Source: Thermodesulfobacteriota bacterium (lineage in GTDB: Bacteria > Desulfobacterota > Desulfobacteria > Desulfobacterales > JAUWMJ01). From it: a stretch of DNA of 39,427 nt. The notes below the pieces were generated by a model. The model was given only the letters and a program-made list of their open reading frames with translations. It ran no database searches and had not been told where the DNA came from. Both the position numbers and the translations under genes were made by a program. Each line of letters starts with the position of its first letter. Position 1 is the first letter of the stretch. Shown piece by piece: positions 10,696 to 17,861 of this stretch. The stretch spans positions 1-39,427 of the forward strand of contig JAXHVO010000094.1 of assembly GCA_034189135.1 (NCBI GenBank), given 5' to 3'.

Positions 10696-11127
10696 ATGTC
10701 CGATTGGGAACCTAAGATTGTCGCATTTTTATGCAACTGGTGCAGTTACGCTGCTGCAGATCTCGCCGGTGTGGGCAGAATGCAATATCCACCGAATATC
10801 AGGGTCATCCGCATTCCCTGTACGGGAAGCATGAATCCCAAGTTTGCCCTGGCTGCCCTGCGAGAAGGTGCGGACGGAGTCTGGGTATCCGGGTGACATC
10901 CCGGAGAATGCCATTACCTGGAAGGTAATTACTACGCGCGACGAAAATTTGCACTTTTTCAAAACCTTATGGAACATATGGGAGTTGAACCGGGCCGTAT
11001 TCAGTTTTCATGGGTCTCTTCCGCTGAATCGACCAAATTTGTGCAGGTGGTAAACGAGGTCATCGAAGCGGTGAGGGTCCTTGGACCGAACAATCATTTT
11101 ATAACCAAAGAGGCTAAGGCAGCTTAA
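10696..11127 (+). CDS. mvhD: Selenoprotein MvhD/FlxD [2Fe-2S] subunit
   Basis: Translation through TGA at 10894-10896 gives 143 residues of the MvhD/FlxD family, the small iron-sulfur protein that passes electrons to HdrA. The family cysteines are C13 and C16 (FLCNWCSY), C42 (IPCTGS), position 67 in VSG-U-HPGECHY, where homologues have cysteine, and C72. The downstream part ([29 protein letters not shown]) continues the family alignment without any shift, so the TGA is not a true stop. The start ATG has an AAAGGAG ribosome site. It ends one base before the next gene. Selenocysteine at this position is known in methanococcal VhuD, and MvhD-like BamF is also reported as a selenoprotein. Confidence 0.93.
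10894..10929 (+). promoter_or_regulatory. Bacterial SECIS element of mvhD (UGA plus hairpin)
   Basis: After TGA at 10894-10896, ATTACC (10913-10918) and GGTAAT (10924-10929) form a perfect 6-bp stem with loop TGGAA. The loop guanines at 10920-10921 lie 24 nt past the UGA, almost the same distance as in the hdrA element. The stem is short but well placed. Confidence 0.8.
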
Positions 11128-11128
11128 C

Positions 11129-12076
11129 ATGTTAAATTATATTGATAAAATAAGGGAAATATCAAAAGGGCTCTTGGAAAACCAAACAGTCGATATAATC
11201 ATCGGTTTTAAAAAAGGAACCATGCCGATGATGAATGAACCCTGTGTGATAAAAAGTCCGAAAGATGTGGACGAGCTCGTATGGGACAGCAACTGCGGAA
11301 TCAATCTGGCAAACTACTTAACCGACAGAAAGGAAAAAATAGGTATTATTGCCAAAGGGTGTGACAGCCGAAATATCGTTACCCATATCATTGAGAACAA
11401 GATAAAAAGAGAGCAGCTTGTGATCATAGGTGTACCTTGCAGGGGAATGATTGACAAAAACAAAATAACCTCCATGTTTGAGGGGGAAATCAAACAGGTC
11501 ACCGAGCAGAACGGAAATGTCATCGTAAAGGGTAGTGGCTTTGAAGAAAGCTTGAAAAAGAATGATGTGCTTCAACAAAACTGCTCGCTTTGTATTCATA
11601 GAAACCCGGTTATTTATGATGAACTTGTTGCAGATCTGGTTGAAGAACAAAAGGACTTGGATCGATACGAGGATGTGCGAAAAATAGAAGCTTTGTCTCC
11701 TAAAGAAAAATGGAATTATTTTAACGATCTTCTTTCAGCCTGTATCCGGTGCTATGCATGCCGAAATGCGTGCCCGCTATGCTACTGCCCCACCTGCTTC
11801 GTGGACGAGTCACGGCCTCAGTGGGTGGGCAAAAGCGACGATTCAATAGACACACGGACCTTTCATTTTTTAAGGGCATACCATTGTGCCGGCAGATGCA
11901 CGGACTGTGGTGCCTGTGAACGTGCATGTCCGGTGGGGATAAACATGCGAATGTTCACCAGAAAGCTTGAAAAGGATTGTTTTGAGCAGTATGGATGGGA
12001 AGCGGGTATGTCTCTTGATGAACGACCGCCACTGGATACATTCAGACCTGAAGATCCCAATGATTTTATAAAATAG
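11129..12076 (+). CDS. flxC: FlxC-like dicluster [4Fe-4S] protein
   Basis: A 315-residue cytoplasmic protein. The N-terminal half resembles the FrhB/FdhB (coenzyme F420 hydrogenase/formate dehydrogenase beta) fold, with cysteines in SNCGIN, AKGCDSR, GVPCRG and NCSLCIH. The C-terminal half has two ferredoxin-type motifs: C205, C208, C211 and C215 (CIRCYACRNAC), followed by an extra CYCPTC, and C257, C260, C263 and C267 (CTDCGACERACP). It starts one base after mvhD and so is translationally coupled. The order hdrA-flxD-flxC-flxB-flxA of known Flx/Hdr operons supports the name; the assignment by position is inference. Expected role: electron relay between the FlxA flavin and HdrA. Confidence 0.75.
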   Translation: MLNYIDKIREISKGLLENQTVDIIIGFKKGTMPMMNEPCVIKSPKDVDELVWDSNCGINLANYLTDRKEKIGIIAKGCDSRNIVTHIIENKIKREQLVIIGVPCRGMIDKNKITSMFEGEIKQVTEQNGNVIVKGSGFEESLKKNDVLQQNCSLCIHRNPVIYDELVADLVEEQKDLDRYEDVRKIEALSPKEKWNYFNDLLSACIRCYACRNACPLCYCPTCFVDESRPQWVGKSDDSIDTRTFHFLRAYHCAGRCTDCGACERACPVGINMRMFTRKLEKDCFEQYGWEAGMSLDERPPLDTFRPEDPNDFIK

Positions 12077-12119
12077 TAAACCAAATGAAAACCAAAACCA
12101 ATGAATTGAAGGCAAAAGT

Positions 12120-13163
12120 ATGAAAGTCATAAAAATTGACAAAAAAGATTGGACCGCTGGACTTGAAAAGTCAAAAAGTGCTTACCGTCTGATTGCTCCT
12201 GTTAAACAGAAGACTAAACCATTTGCCGAATTTAAAGAACTTGATAAAGGCCAGAAGCCGGATTTAACCACTTTAAACACGGTAATTTCACCTAAATCCA
12301 TTGCGTTTCCCCAGTCTGAAGTTATGTTTGAATATAACACCGACGAAAAGAGTGAAGATTGTAACCTTTTGAAAAGGCCGGCGAAAGACTATTCTCCGTG
12401 TGCGGTCATTGGTATTCGACCTTATGATGCAGCAGCCTTTCTTCTGGTTCAAAAGAACTTTGACACACCGGATTATAGAGACCCTTATTGGTGTGACGCT
12501 TATGAAGCCTGTACATTTGTCGGCCTGGCAATAAACGATCCCGATCATTCAGACTTTAGTACCAGTACAAAATCAGGCCCCTTTGACGAAAGCGGTTTGG
12601 ATGTGCTTTTGGTTGACATGACAGATCACTTCCTGGCAAAAGTGATTACGGAAAAAGGAGATGACTACCTAAAAGCAGCCGGTTGGACGGAAAAGGCGGA
12701 TACTGATGCGGCGATCAAACAAATTAATGAAGTGAAAAATAAAGCGGAAGCTAAAATCTCATCAAAGATTGCCTTTGACCAGATTGAAAAAAAATCGATC
12801 ATGGAGCTTTATGAAGCCGATTTTTGGGAGGATGTGGCCTTTGCCTGCATCAACTGCGGTACATGCACATATCTTTGTCCAACCTGCTGGTGTTTTGACA
12901 TCCAGGATGAAAATCATGGCAAATCAGGAAAACGGTTTAAAAACTGGGACAGTTGCATGTATCCATTATTTACTCACCACAGCTCCGGACACAATCCAAG
13001 AGGTACCAAACTTGCGCGTGTCCGACAGCGATTTATGCATAAGCTAAAATATTTCTTGGACAAGTATGAAGACGGAATTATGTGTGTCGGCTGTGGTCGG
13101 TGTGTCCGTTTTTGCCCAGTAAATATTGATATTCGCAAAGTTTGTGAATTGATGAATTCCTGA
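12120..13163 (+). CDS. flxB: FlxB-like [4Fe-4S] dicluster protein
   Basis: The 347-residue protein belongs to the family containing AsrA (anaerobic sulfite reductase A) and the beta subunit of sulfhydrogenases. The N-terminal domain has GIRPYDAAA and the DPYWCDAYEACTFVGLA segment. Two [4Fe-4S] motifs follow: C243, C246, C249 and C253 (CINCGTCTYLCP) plus CWC, and C322, C325, C328 and C332 (CVGCGRCVRFCP). NWDSCMYPLFT between them is a family hallmark. It lies 43 bp after flxC and before the FAD/NAD subunit, an arrangement also seen in AsrAB. It probably hands electrons from FlxA to the iron-sulfur chain. Confidence 0.78.
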   Translation: MKVIKIDKKDWTAGLEKSKSAYRLIAPVKQKTKPFAEFKELDKGQKPDLTTLNTVISPKSIAFPQSEVMFEYNTDEKSEDCNLLKRPAKDYSPCAVIGIRPYDAAAFLLVQKNFDTPDYRDPYWCDAYEACTFVGLAINDPDHSDFSTSTKSGPFDESGLDVLLVDMTDHFLAKVITEKGDDYLKAAGWTEKADTDAAIKQINEVKNKAEAKISSKIAFDQIEKKSIMELYEADFWEDVAFACINCGTCTYLCPTCWCFDIQDENHGKSGKRFKNWDSCMYPLFTHHSSGHNPRGTKLARVRQRFMHKLKYFLDKYEDGIMCVGCGRCVRFCPVNIDIRKVCELMNS

Positions 13164-13269
13164 AGAGCCGTTTTCAACTTTTTAGGAATATATCAAAATT
13201 AAGACCCAAAGAGACCTTTGGAAAACATAAGTTTGGCAAAGGTATAGATTAAAAAAACGGAGGGAAGCC

Positions 13270-14115
13270 TTGCAAAATCCATATTTACCCTATCCTGTTC
13301 GCATTGATGATATTAAGATCGCAACCGAGGATAAGAGTCTTAAAACCTTTAAGTTTATTTTTACAGACCCTGAAGACGAAAATAAATTTTCCTATAATGC
13401 CGGGCAATTTGCTGAACTTTCTGTTGCCGGAATGGGTGAAATACCCATAGGGATCGCATCCTCACCAGTGGAAAAGGGATTTGTCATGTTTACTGTGTTT
13501 AAAACCGGAAAGGTGACATCGTATCTCCATTCCATGAAAATTGGTGACATCATGGGCATACGCGGTCCACTGGGAAACTGGTATCCCTGGGATGCCTTGG
13601 CGGGAAAAAATGTGGTTATTATCGGCGGGGGCTTTGCATTTACAACGCTTCGCTCATCGATTGTTTACATGCTTCATCCTGATAACCGTAAGAAATTTAA
13701 TGATATTCATGTGATATACGGTGCCCGAACTCCCGGCATGCTTCTTTACCAAGATGAACTTGCTGACTGGGAAGCACGAGACGACATTCACATGCATATT
13801 ACTGTTGACGGGACCGATGATCCTAAATGGAAATATAATATCGGGTTTGTACCGACTATTACCGAACAAAAGGCACCCCAAGGTGATACAAATACATACG
13901 CTATCGTCTGCGGGCCTCCGATTATGATTAAATTTACTTTGCCTGTTCTGGAAAAACTTGGTTATGCACACGACCACATCATCATGTCACTGGAAAATCG
14001 GATGAAATGCGGTATTGGTATGTGTGGCAGATGTAATATTGGAAAAGAACTTGTATGCAAGGATGGTCCTGTTTTTACTCTGGACGAATTGAACCAAACG
14101 CCAGGGGAATATTAG
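13270..14115 (+). CDS. flxA: FlxA-like FAD/NAD(P)H oxidoreductase
   Basis: A 281-residue ferredoxin-NADP reductase-type subunit (AsrB/HydG/PyrK-like). The FAD domain is shown by YNAGQFAEL and GEIPIGIASSP, the nucleotide domain by VVIIGGGFAFTTLRS and VCGPPIM, and the C-terminal [2Fe-2S] site by LENRMKCGIGMCGRCNIG...VCKDGP. It would oxidise NADH or NADPH and feed the Flx iron-sulfur proteins. The start is a TTG at 13270 with a strong GGAGG a few bases upstream; no ATG occurs before the FAD domain. It is 106 bp after flxB and 127 bp before dsrC. Confidence 0.85.
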   Translation: MQNPYLPYPVRIDDIKIATEDKSLKTFKFIFTDPEDENKFSYNAGQFAELSVAGMGEIPIGIASSPVEKGFVMFTVFKTGKVTSYLHSMKIGDIMGIRGPLGNWYPWDALAGKNVVIIGGGFAFTTLRSSIVYMLHPDNRKKFNDIHVIYGARTPGMLLYQDELADWEARDDIHMHITVDGTDDPKWKYNIGFVPTITEQKAPQGDTNTYAIVCGPPIMIKFTLPVLEKLGYAHDHIIMSLENRMKCGIGMCGRCNIGKELVCKDGPVFTLDELNQTPGEY

Positions 14116-14138
14116 ATCAATTTTTTATGTTTTTAATA

Positions 14139-14167
14139 TTGACAATGCAAAACCAGTATTATAAAAG
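14139..14167 (+). promoter_or_regulatory. Possible internal promoter for dsrC
   Basis: TTGACA at 14139-14144 precedes a run TATTATAAAAG; the best -10 candidates (TATAAA at 14160, TAAAAG at 14162) lie 15-17 nt away. It sits between flxA and dsrC and could allow extra dsrC transcription, since DsrC is normally very abundant. Spacing is not ideal. Confidence 0.35.
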
Positions 14168-14242
14168 GACAAGCTTAAACCTATAGGGAAGATTAAAGGC
14201 AGCGAGCCAAAAATAATGACTATATTAAAGGAGGACGATTAA

Positions 14243-14560
14243 ATGCCAGAAGTTGAATTTGGAGGAAAAACATTTACTGTGGATGAAGACGGATTCATCG
14301 ATTCTTACGAAAATTGGTGTGATGAATGGGTCCAATGGGTAAAACAAGAAGAAGGTATTGAAGAGCTGAATGAAGAACATGAAAAAGTGATTAAGGTTCT
14401 TCGTGAGTATTATGAGAAAAACGGAATTGCCCCCATGGTTCGGATCCTTTCCAAGGTGACCGGTTTCAAACTGAAACACATCTATGAACTTTTCCCGTCA
14501 GGACCGGGTAAGGGAGCATGTAAGATGGCCGGTCTTCCGAAACCGACTGGATGCGTTTAA
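14243..14560 (+). CDS. dsrC: DsrC sulfur-carrier protein
   Basis: DsrC carries sulfite-derived sulfur on its two C-terminal cysteines as a trisulfide during dissimilatory sulfite reduction. The 105-residue protein has the family core (DEDGFIDSYENWCDEW, PMVRILSK) and the flexible tail with both redox cysteines: C93 in GACKMAG and the penultimate C104 in PKPTGCV. It is therefore a complete DsrC and not a TusE-type protein with a single cysteine. An AAAGGAGGA ribosome site precedes the ATG. It closes the hdrA-flx operon and is followed by a strong terminator. Its place next to an Hdr-type complex fits the idea that the DsrC disulfide/trisulfide is the Hdr-like substrate (inference). Confidence 0.96.
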   Translation: MPEVEFGGKTFTVDEDGFIDSYENWCDEWVQWVKQEEGIEELNEEHEKVIKVLREYYEKNGIAPMVRILSKVTGFKLKHIYELFPSGPGKGACKMAGLPKPTGCV

Positions 14561-14597
14561 TTCAAAAGCAGTGATCAGGTTTATCAGTTTAAAAAAA

Positions 14598-14625
14598 GCC
14601 CTGCCCCAAAAGCAGGGCTTTTTTT
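14598..14625 (+). terminator. Intrinsic terminator after dsrC
   Basis: AGCCCTGC (14598-14605) and GCAGGGCT (14613-14620) form a perfect 8-bp GC-rich stem with a 7-nt loop, followed at once by five T residues. It ends the hdrA-flx-dsrC transcript; the next gene begins only 14 bases later. Confidence 0.93.
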
Positions 14626-14638
14626 GTTCGGGGGGAAA

Positions 14639-15040
14639 ATGACTCTTTCAGTGAAATCAAAGATGAGGACACAATTTATTGATATTACATCTGAAATAAA
14701 GAAATCAGTCGGATCTTCCGGTGTTTCTCAAGGTTTGTTAATGTTGTATGTGCCGCATACCACTGCGGCAATTACCATCAATGAAAGTGCAGATCCTTCG
14801 GTCGCCTCGGATATTATGATGGTTTTAAATAAGGTTGTTCCCTGGAAAGCCGATTATGGCCACCTTGAAGGAAATTCACCGGCGCATATAAAATCGACCC
14901 TGGTGGGTGCTTCGGAAGTAATTGCCATTGAAAACGGTAGCCTTGTACTTGGCACATGGCAGGGCATATTTTTTTGTGAATTTGATGGTCCTCGAACCAG
15001 AAAAGTCCATATGCGGCTGCTCAAAGGGGAGTTTATTTAA
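14639..15040 (+). CDS. yjbQ: YjbQ family (UPF0047) protein
   Basis: A 133-residue protein of the YjbQ/UPF0047 family, trimeric proteins associated with weak thiamine-phosphate synthase activity whose main role is unsettled. Family marks are FIDITSEI, the PHTTAAITINE block, the GHLEGNSPAHIKS histidine segment and the C-terminal GTWQGIFFCEFDGPR. The ATG at 14639 is chosen because it gives the usual family N-terminus; a TTG at 14624 would lie inside the dsrC terminator. A run of G residues upstream is a close-set ribosome site. Its TAA overlaps the ATG of the next gene by one base. Confidence 0.9.
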   Translation: MTLSVKSKMRTQFIDITSEIKKSVGSSGVSQGLLMLYVPHTTAAITINESADPSVASDIMMVLNKVVPWKADYGHLEGNSPAHIKSTLVGASEVIAIENGSLVLGTWQGIFFCEFDGPRTRKVHMRLLKGEFI

Positions 15041-15495
15041 TGCCCCTGATAGATGATATCAACAGAGCCATACTTAACTCCATCCAGTCTGATTTCCCCC
15101 TGACGTCGCGTCCCTATCTGGCAATTGCCAAAGATCTCGGTCTTACGGAAGATGATGTTTTGCAGCGGTTGAATCGTTTAAAAAAAGAAGGCATTATTCG
15201 AAGAATAGGCGGTAATTTTGTTCCGGAAAAACTGGGTTTTATAAGCACCCTGTGTGCAGCCAGGGTTCCTGAAAACAAAATAGACTTATTTGCCGAAACT
15301 GTCAATCGATATCCCGGCGTGACTCACAATTATCAGCGCAATAATGAATTTAATATCTGGTTTACCTTTATTGCACCTTCCATGGATGAAATATACGATA
15401 ACCTGGACAAAATACGGCTTGAAACCGGAATCAATGATATTATCAATCTGCCTGCAACGAAAGTGTTTAAAATTAAGGCGCAGTTTGACCTGTAA
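15040..15495 (+). CDS. ahbA: Siroheme decarboxylase subunit (AhbA-like)
   Basis: This 151-residue Lrp/AsnC-like protein belongs to the AhbA/AhbB/NirDLGH family that removes acetate side-chain carboxyls from siroheme in the alternative haem route of sulfate reducers and archaea. It has a winged-helix N-terminus (DINRAILNSIQSDFPL, LNRLKKEGIIRRIGG) and the family segment GVTHNYQRNNEFNIWFTF with the substrate-site histidine and tyrosine. STLCAA after LGF suggests the AhbA rather than the AhbB branch. Starts at the stop of yjbQ (TAATG). The partner subunit is not in the window. Confidence 0.8.
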   Translation: MPLIDDINRAILNSIQSDFPLTSRPYLAIAKDLGLTEDDVLQRLNRLKKEGIIRRIGGNFVPEKLGFISTLCAARVPENKIDLFAETVNRYPGVTHNYQRNNEFNIWFTFIAPSMDEIYDNLDKIRLETGINDIINLPATKVFKIKAQFDL

Positions 15496-15660
15496 TATCT
15501 ATCTATAAAACAGATGTTTGATAGGTCAGTCGTGGGTCGTCCATTGCACGTTGCAAGAAAAAGGGGGGTCTCCTGTTGTTAAGTAAATTTACTTTTTACC
15601 GAAGTAAACGCTTTATAATCAACTGACTACATGCCACGGGCAACATATCAATACTAAAAA

Positions 15661-16473
15661 ATGAAAAACATTCGTATTGCAGCGGTGATCTCCAATTCAC
15701 CTGTAGGGCAAATCAGACAAAATCTTGTCGCTATGACCAGGCGGGTAAAGGAGGCCAAAAAGAAACGCGCCGCTATTATCTGTTTTCCAGAAATGAATAT
15801 TACCGGTTACAGCACCCGAAAAAAAATAGTTGATTCAGCTCAATTTGTCCCGGGTTCCGTCACAAATGCGCTTGTAGACCTGGCGAAAAAAGAAAGTATG
15901 ATTATCCTGGCAGGCCTTGCAGAAAAAGATAACCAGGGACGAATTTTTGCTTGTCATCTGGTGATAACCCCTCAGGGTATTTCAGGGGTTTACAGGAAAT
16001 TGCACATTGCACCGCCGGAACGGAGAATTCTTTCGGTCGGAAAAAATATTCCGCTGTTTGAGGCCCTTGGTGTCAAATTTGGAATACAGCTTTGCTACGA
16101 TTCCCATTTCCCCGAGCTTTCCACCCGAATGGCCTTAAAGGGTGCGGATATTATTTTTTTCCCTCACGCATCCCCGCGGGGAACACCCGAAGAAAAATTC
16201 AGTTCCTGGATGCGACACCTGACTGCCCGCGCTTATGATAACGGCCTGTTTGTGGTGGCGTGTAACCAGACCGGTGAAAATAACAAGGGGCTCAGTTTCC
16301 CGGGCATTGCTATGGCCATTGGTCCATCAGGAAATGTGATTGATAAAGATGTTAACGGAAGAGAAAATATGATGATCATTGACCTGAAAGGCGGTGATTT
16401 AGCAACAGTAAGAAACCATAAGATGAGATATTTTTTGCCGAACAGGAGATCCGATCTGTTTAATCTTCCGTAA
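15661..16473 (+). CDS. Carbon-nitrogen hydrolase (nitrilase superfamily)
   Basis: A 270-residue nitrilase-superfamily amidase with the full catalytic triad: E44 in CFPEMNITGYS, K113 in YRKLHIAPPE and C145 in LCYDSHFPELS. The superfamily hydrolyses amide or nitrile C-N bonds. Similar stand-alone members act on omega-amides, N-carbamoyl compounds or deaminated glutathione, and the substrate cannot be chosen from sequence. A 165-bp gap with no other feature precedes it. Its TAA stop overlaps the left arm of a palindromic element. Confidence 0.9.
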   Translation: MKNIRIAAVISNSPVGQIRQNLVAMTRRVKEAKKKRAAIICFPEMNITGYSTRKKIVDSAQFVPGSVTNALVDLAKKESMIILAGLAEKDNQGRIFACHLVITPQGISGVYRKLHIAPPERRILSVGKNIPLFEALGVKFGIQLCYDSHFPELSTRMALKGADIIFFPHASPRGTPEEKFSSWMRHLTARAYDNGLFVVACNQTGENNKGLSFPGIAMAIGPSGNVIDKDVNGRENMMIIDLKGGDLATVRNHKMRYFLPNRRSDLFNLP

Positions 16474-16576
16474 GCGTTCATAGGCACCTTATCTGCGCGT
16501 GATCATGACAACCGGCATAGTAGATGATAACTGATCGCCATGATCACACACATCTGTAGAACCTGTGAACGCTTAC
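16470..16576. repeat. Nested palindromic intergenic element
   Basis: The outer arms GTAAGCGTTCA (16470-16480) and TGAACGCTTAC (16566-16576) are perfect reverse complements of 11 nt. An inner pair TGATCATG (16500-16507) and CATGATCA (16539-16546) is nested inside. The element begins on the stop codon of the hydrolase gene. It looks like a REP/MITE-type insertion or a structured transcript end; no T-run follows. Confidence 0.55.
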
Positions 16577-16664
16577 AGGACTCGGATTGTGCAACCTTTT
16601 TACTTCAAATGGGTGTGAACCGGTACAATCTTCCTTCGTCAACCAATCTAAAAAGGAAATAGAT

Positions 16665-17813
16665 ATGACTAAAAAAGGGGCATTATCAGGAATAAAAGTT
16701 CTGGACCTGTCACGCCTTTTGCCGGGTCCATACTGTTCCATGATTCTGGCAGACCATGGTGCAAGGGTCATCGCCATAGAGGATAAACGGTTTATGGACG
16801 ACGGGCTTTTTTTTGGCCAGATATACAGAAACAAGGAACATATGACTTTAAATCTAAAACCCGAAGAAGGGAAAGAAATATTATTTCGTCTGGCTAACGA
16901 TGCAGACGTCATTCTTGAAGGTTTTCGACCAGGTGTGGTGCAAAGCCTCGGGGTTGACTATGACACCGTTTGTAAGGTGAATCCAAAAATAATCTACTGC
17001 TCTATTTCAGGGTACGGTCAGACCGGGCCATATCGTAAGCGGGCAGGCCACGATGTGAATTACCTGAGCGTATCCGGTGTTCTTGATCTTATCGGCCAGG
17101 CAAATCGCCCACCCCACATCCCCGGGATCCAGGTGGCGGATGTTGCAGGAGGGGGGATGAACGCAGCCATCGGAATCCTTATGGCCTTGTTTGCGCGGGA
17201 AAGAACCGGAAAGGGCCAGTATATCGATATATCAATGACTGACGGACTGGTTGGGTTTATGCCTACCGCCTTTTTTTTGAAACAGATGACAGGGCAATTT
17301 CCCCAACGGGGTGATTCAATGCTATCCCATAGATACGCCTGCTATAACACCTATGAGACCGCTGATGGAAGATATATTTCCGTGGGCAGCCTTGAACACC
17401 GTTTCTGGAAAAAACTTTGTGAGTTCCTTGAAGTGCCAGAATACATACCCCTTCAATATGATGAGAATCGACGTGAGGAGCTAATTGAATTTATGAAAAC
17501 GACGTTTTTAAAAAGGACATTTGCCCAATGGAAGAAAGAATTGGCAGGCATTGATGCCTGCTGCGAACCGATTCAAAATTTTGCAGAAGTCTTGAAAGAC
17601 CCCCTTTTCCGTGATCGGGAGATGATCGTTGAAGTTGCCGGCAAGGATGGGGAAAAAACGCCAACCATTGGCATTCCTGTCAAACTGAGCAAAACTCCCG
17701 GGTCAATCAATACCCCGCCGGTTGACTTTGGTGAAAACACAGAAGCGATACTCAAGGAACTTGGATACTCAACCAAACAAATTAATAAACTGGCTGACAA
17801 TAAGATCATCTAA
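16665..17813 (+). CDS. CaiB/BaiF family CoA-transferase
   Basis: A 382-residue family III CoA-transferase, which moves CoA between carboxylic acids through an aspartyl intermediate (some members act as acyl-CoA racemases). Typical segments are GIKVLDLSRLLPGPYCSMILADHGARVI, LEGFRPGVVQSLGVDY, YCSISGYGQTGPYRKRAGHD, and ADVAGG with the likely catalytic aspartate near residue 165. The ATG at 16665 has AAAAGGA upstream and gives the family N-terminus; a TTG start 26 codons earlier would lie next to the palindrome and add unrelated residues. Substrate is unknown. It may act with the upstream hydrolase, but nothing shows this. Confidence 0.92.
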   Translation: MTKKGALSGIKVLDLSRLLPGPYCSMILADHGARVIAIEDKRFMDDGLFFGQIYRNKEHMTLNLKPEEGKEILFRLANDADVILEGFRPGVVQSLGVDYDTVCKVNPKIIYCSISGYGQTGPYRKRAGHDVNYLSVSGVLDLIGQANRPPHIPGIQVADVAGGGMNAAIGILMALFARERTGKGQYIDISMTDGLVGFMPTAFFLKQMTGQFPQRGDSMLSHRYACYNTYETADGRYISVGSLEHRFWKKLCEFLEVPEYIPLQYDENRREELIEFMKTTFLKRTFAQWKKELAGIDACCEPIQNFAEVLKDPLFRDREMIVEVAGKDGEKTPTIGIPVKLSKTPGSINTPPVDFGENTEAILKELGYSTKQINKLADNKII

Positions 17814-17861
17814 TAACTCGCGCAAAAATCACTTTGGGTTTTCAGCTATAGAGACACCTGT

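Noticed and set aside
10696-10896. A separate 66-residue protein ending at the TGA
   Set aside because: The next 76 codons continue the MvhD family in the same frame and include conserved HPGECHY; no new ribosome site or start follows the TGA.
14624-15040. TTG start at 14624 for yjbQ
   Set aside because: It lies inside the T-run of the dsrC terminator; the ATG at 14639 gives the normal family N-terminus.
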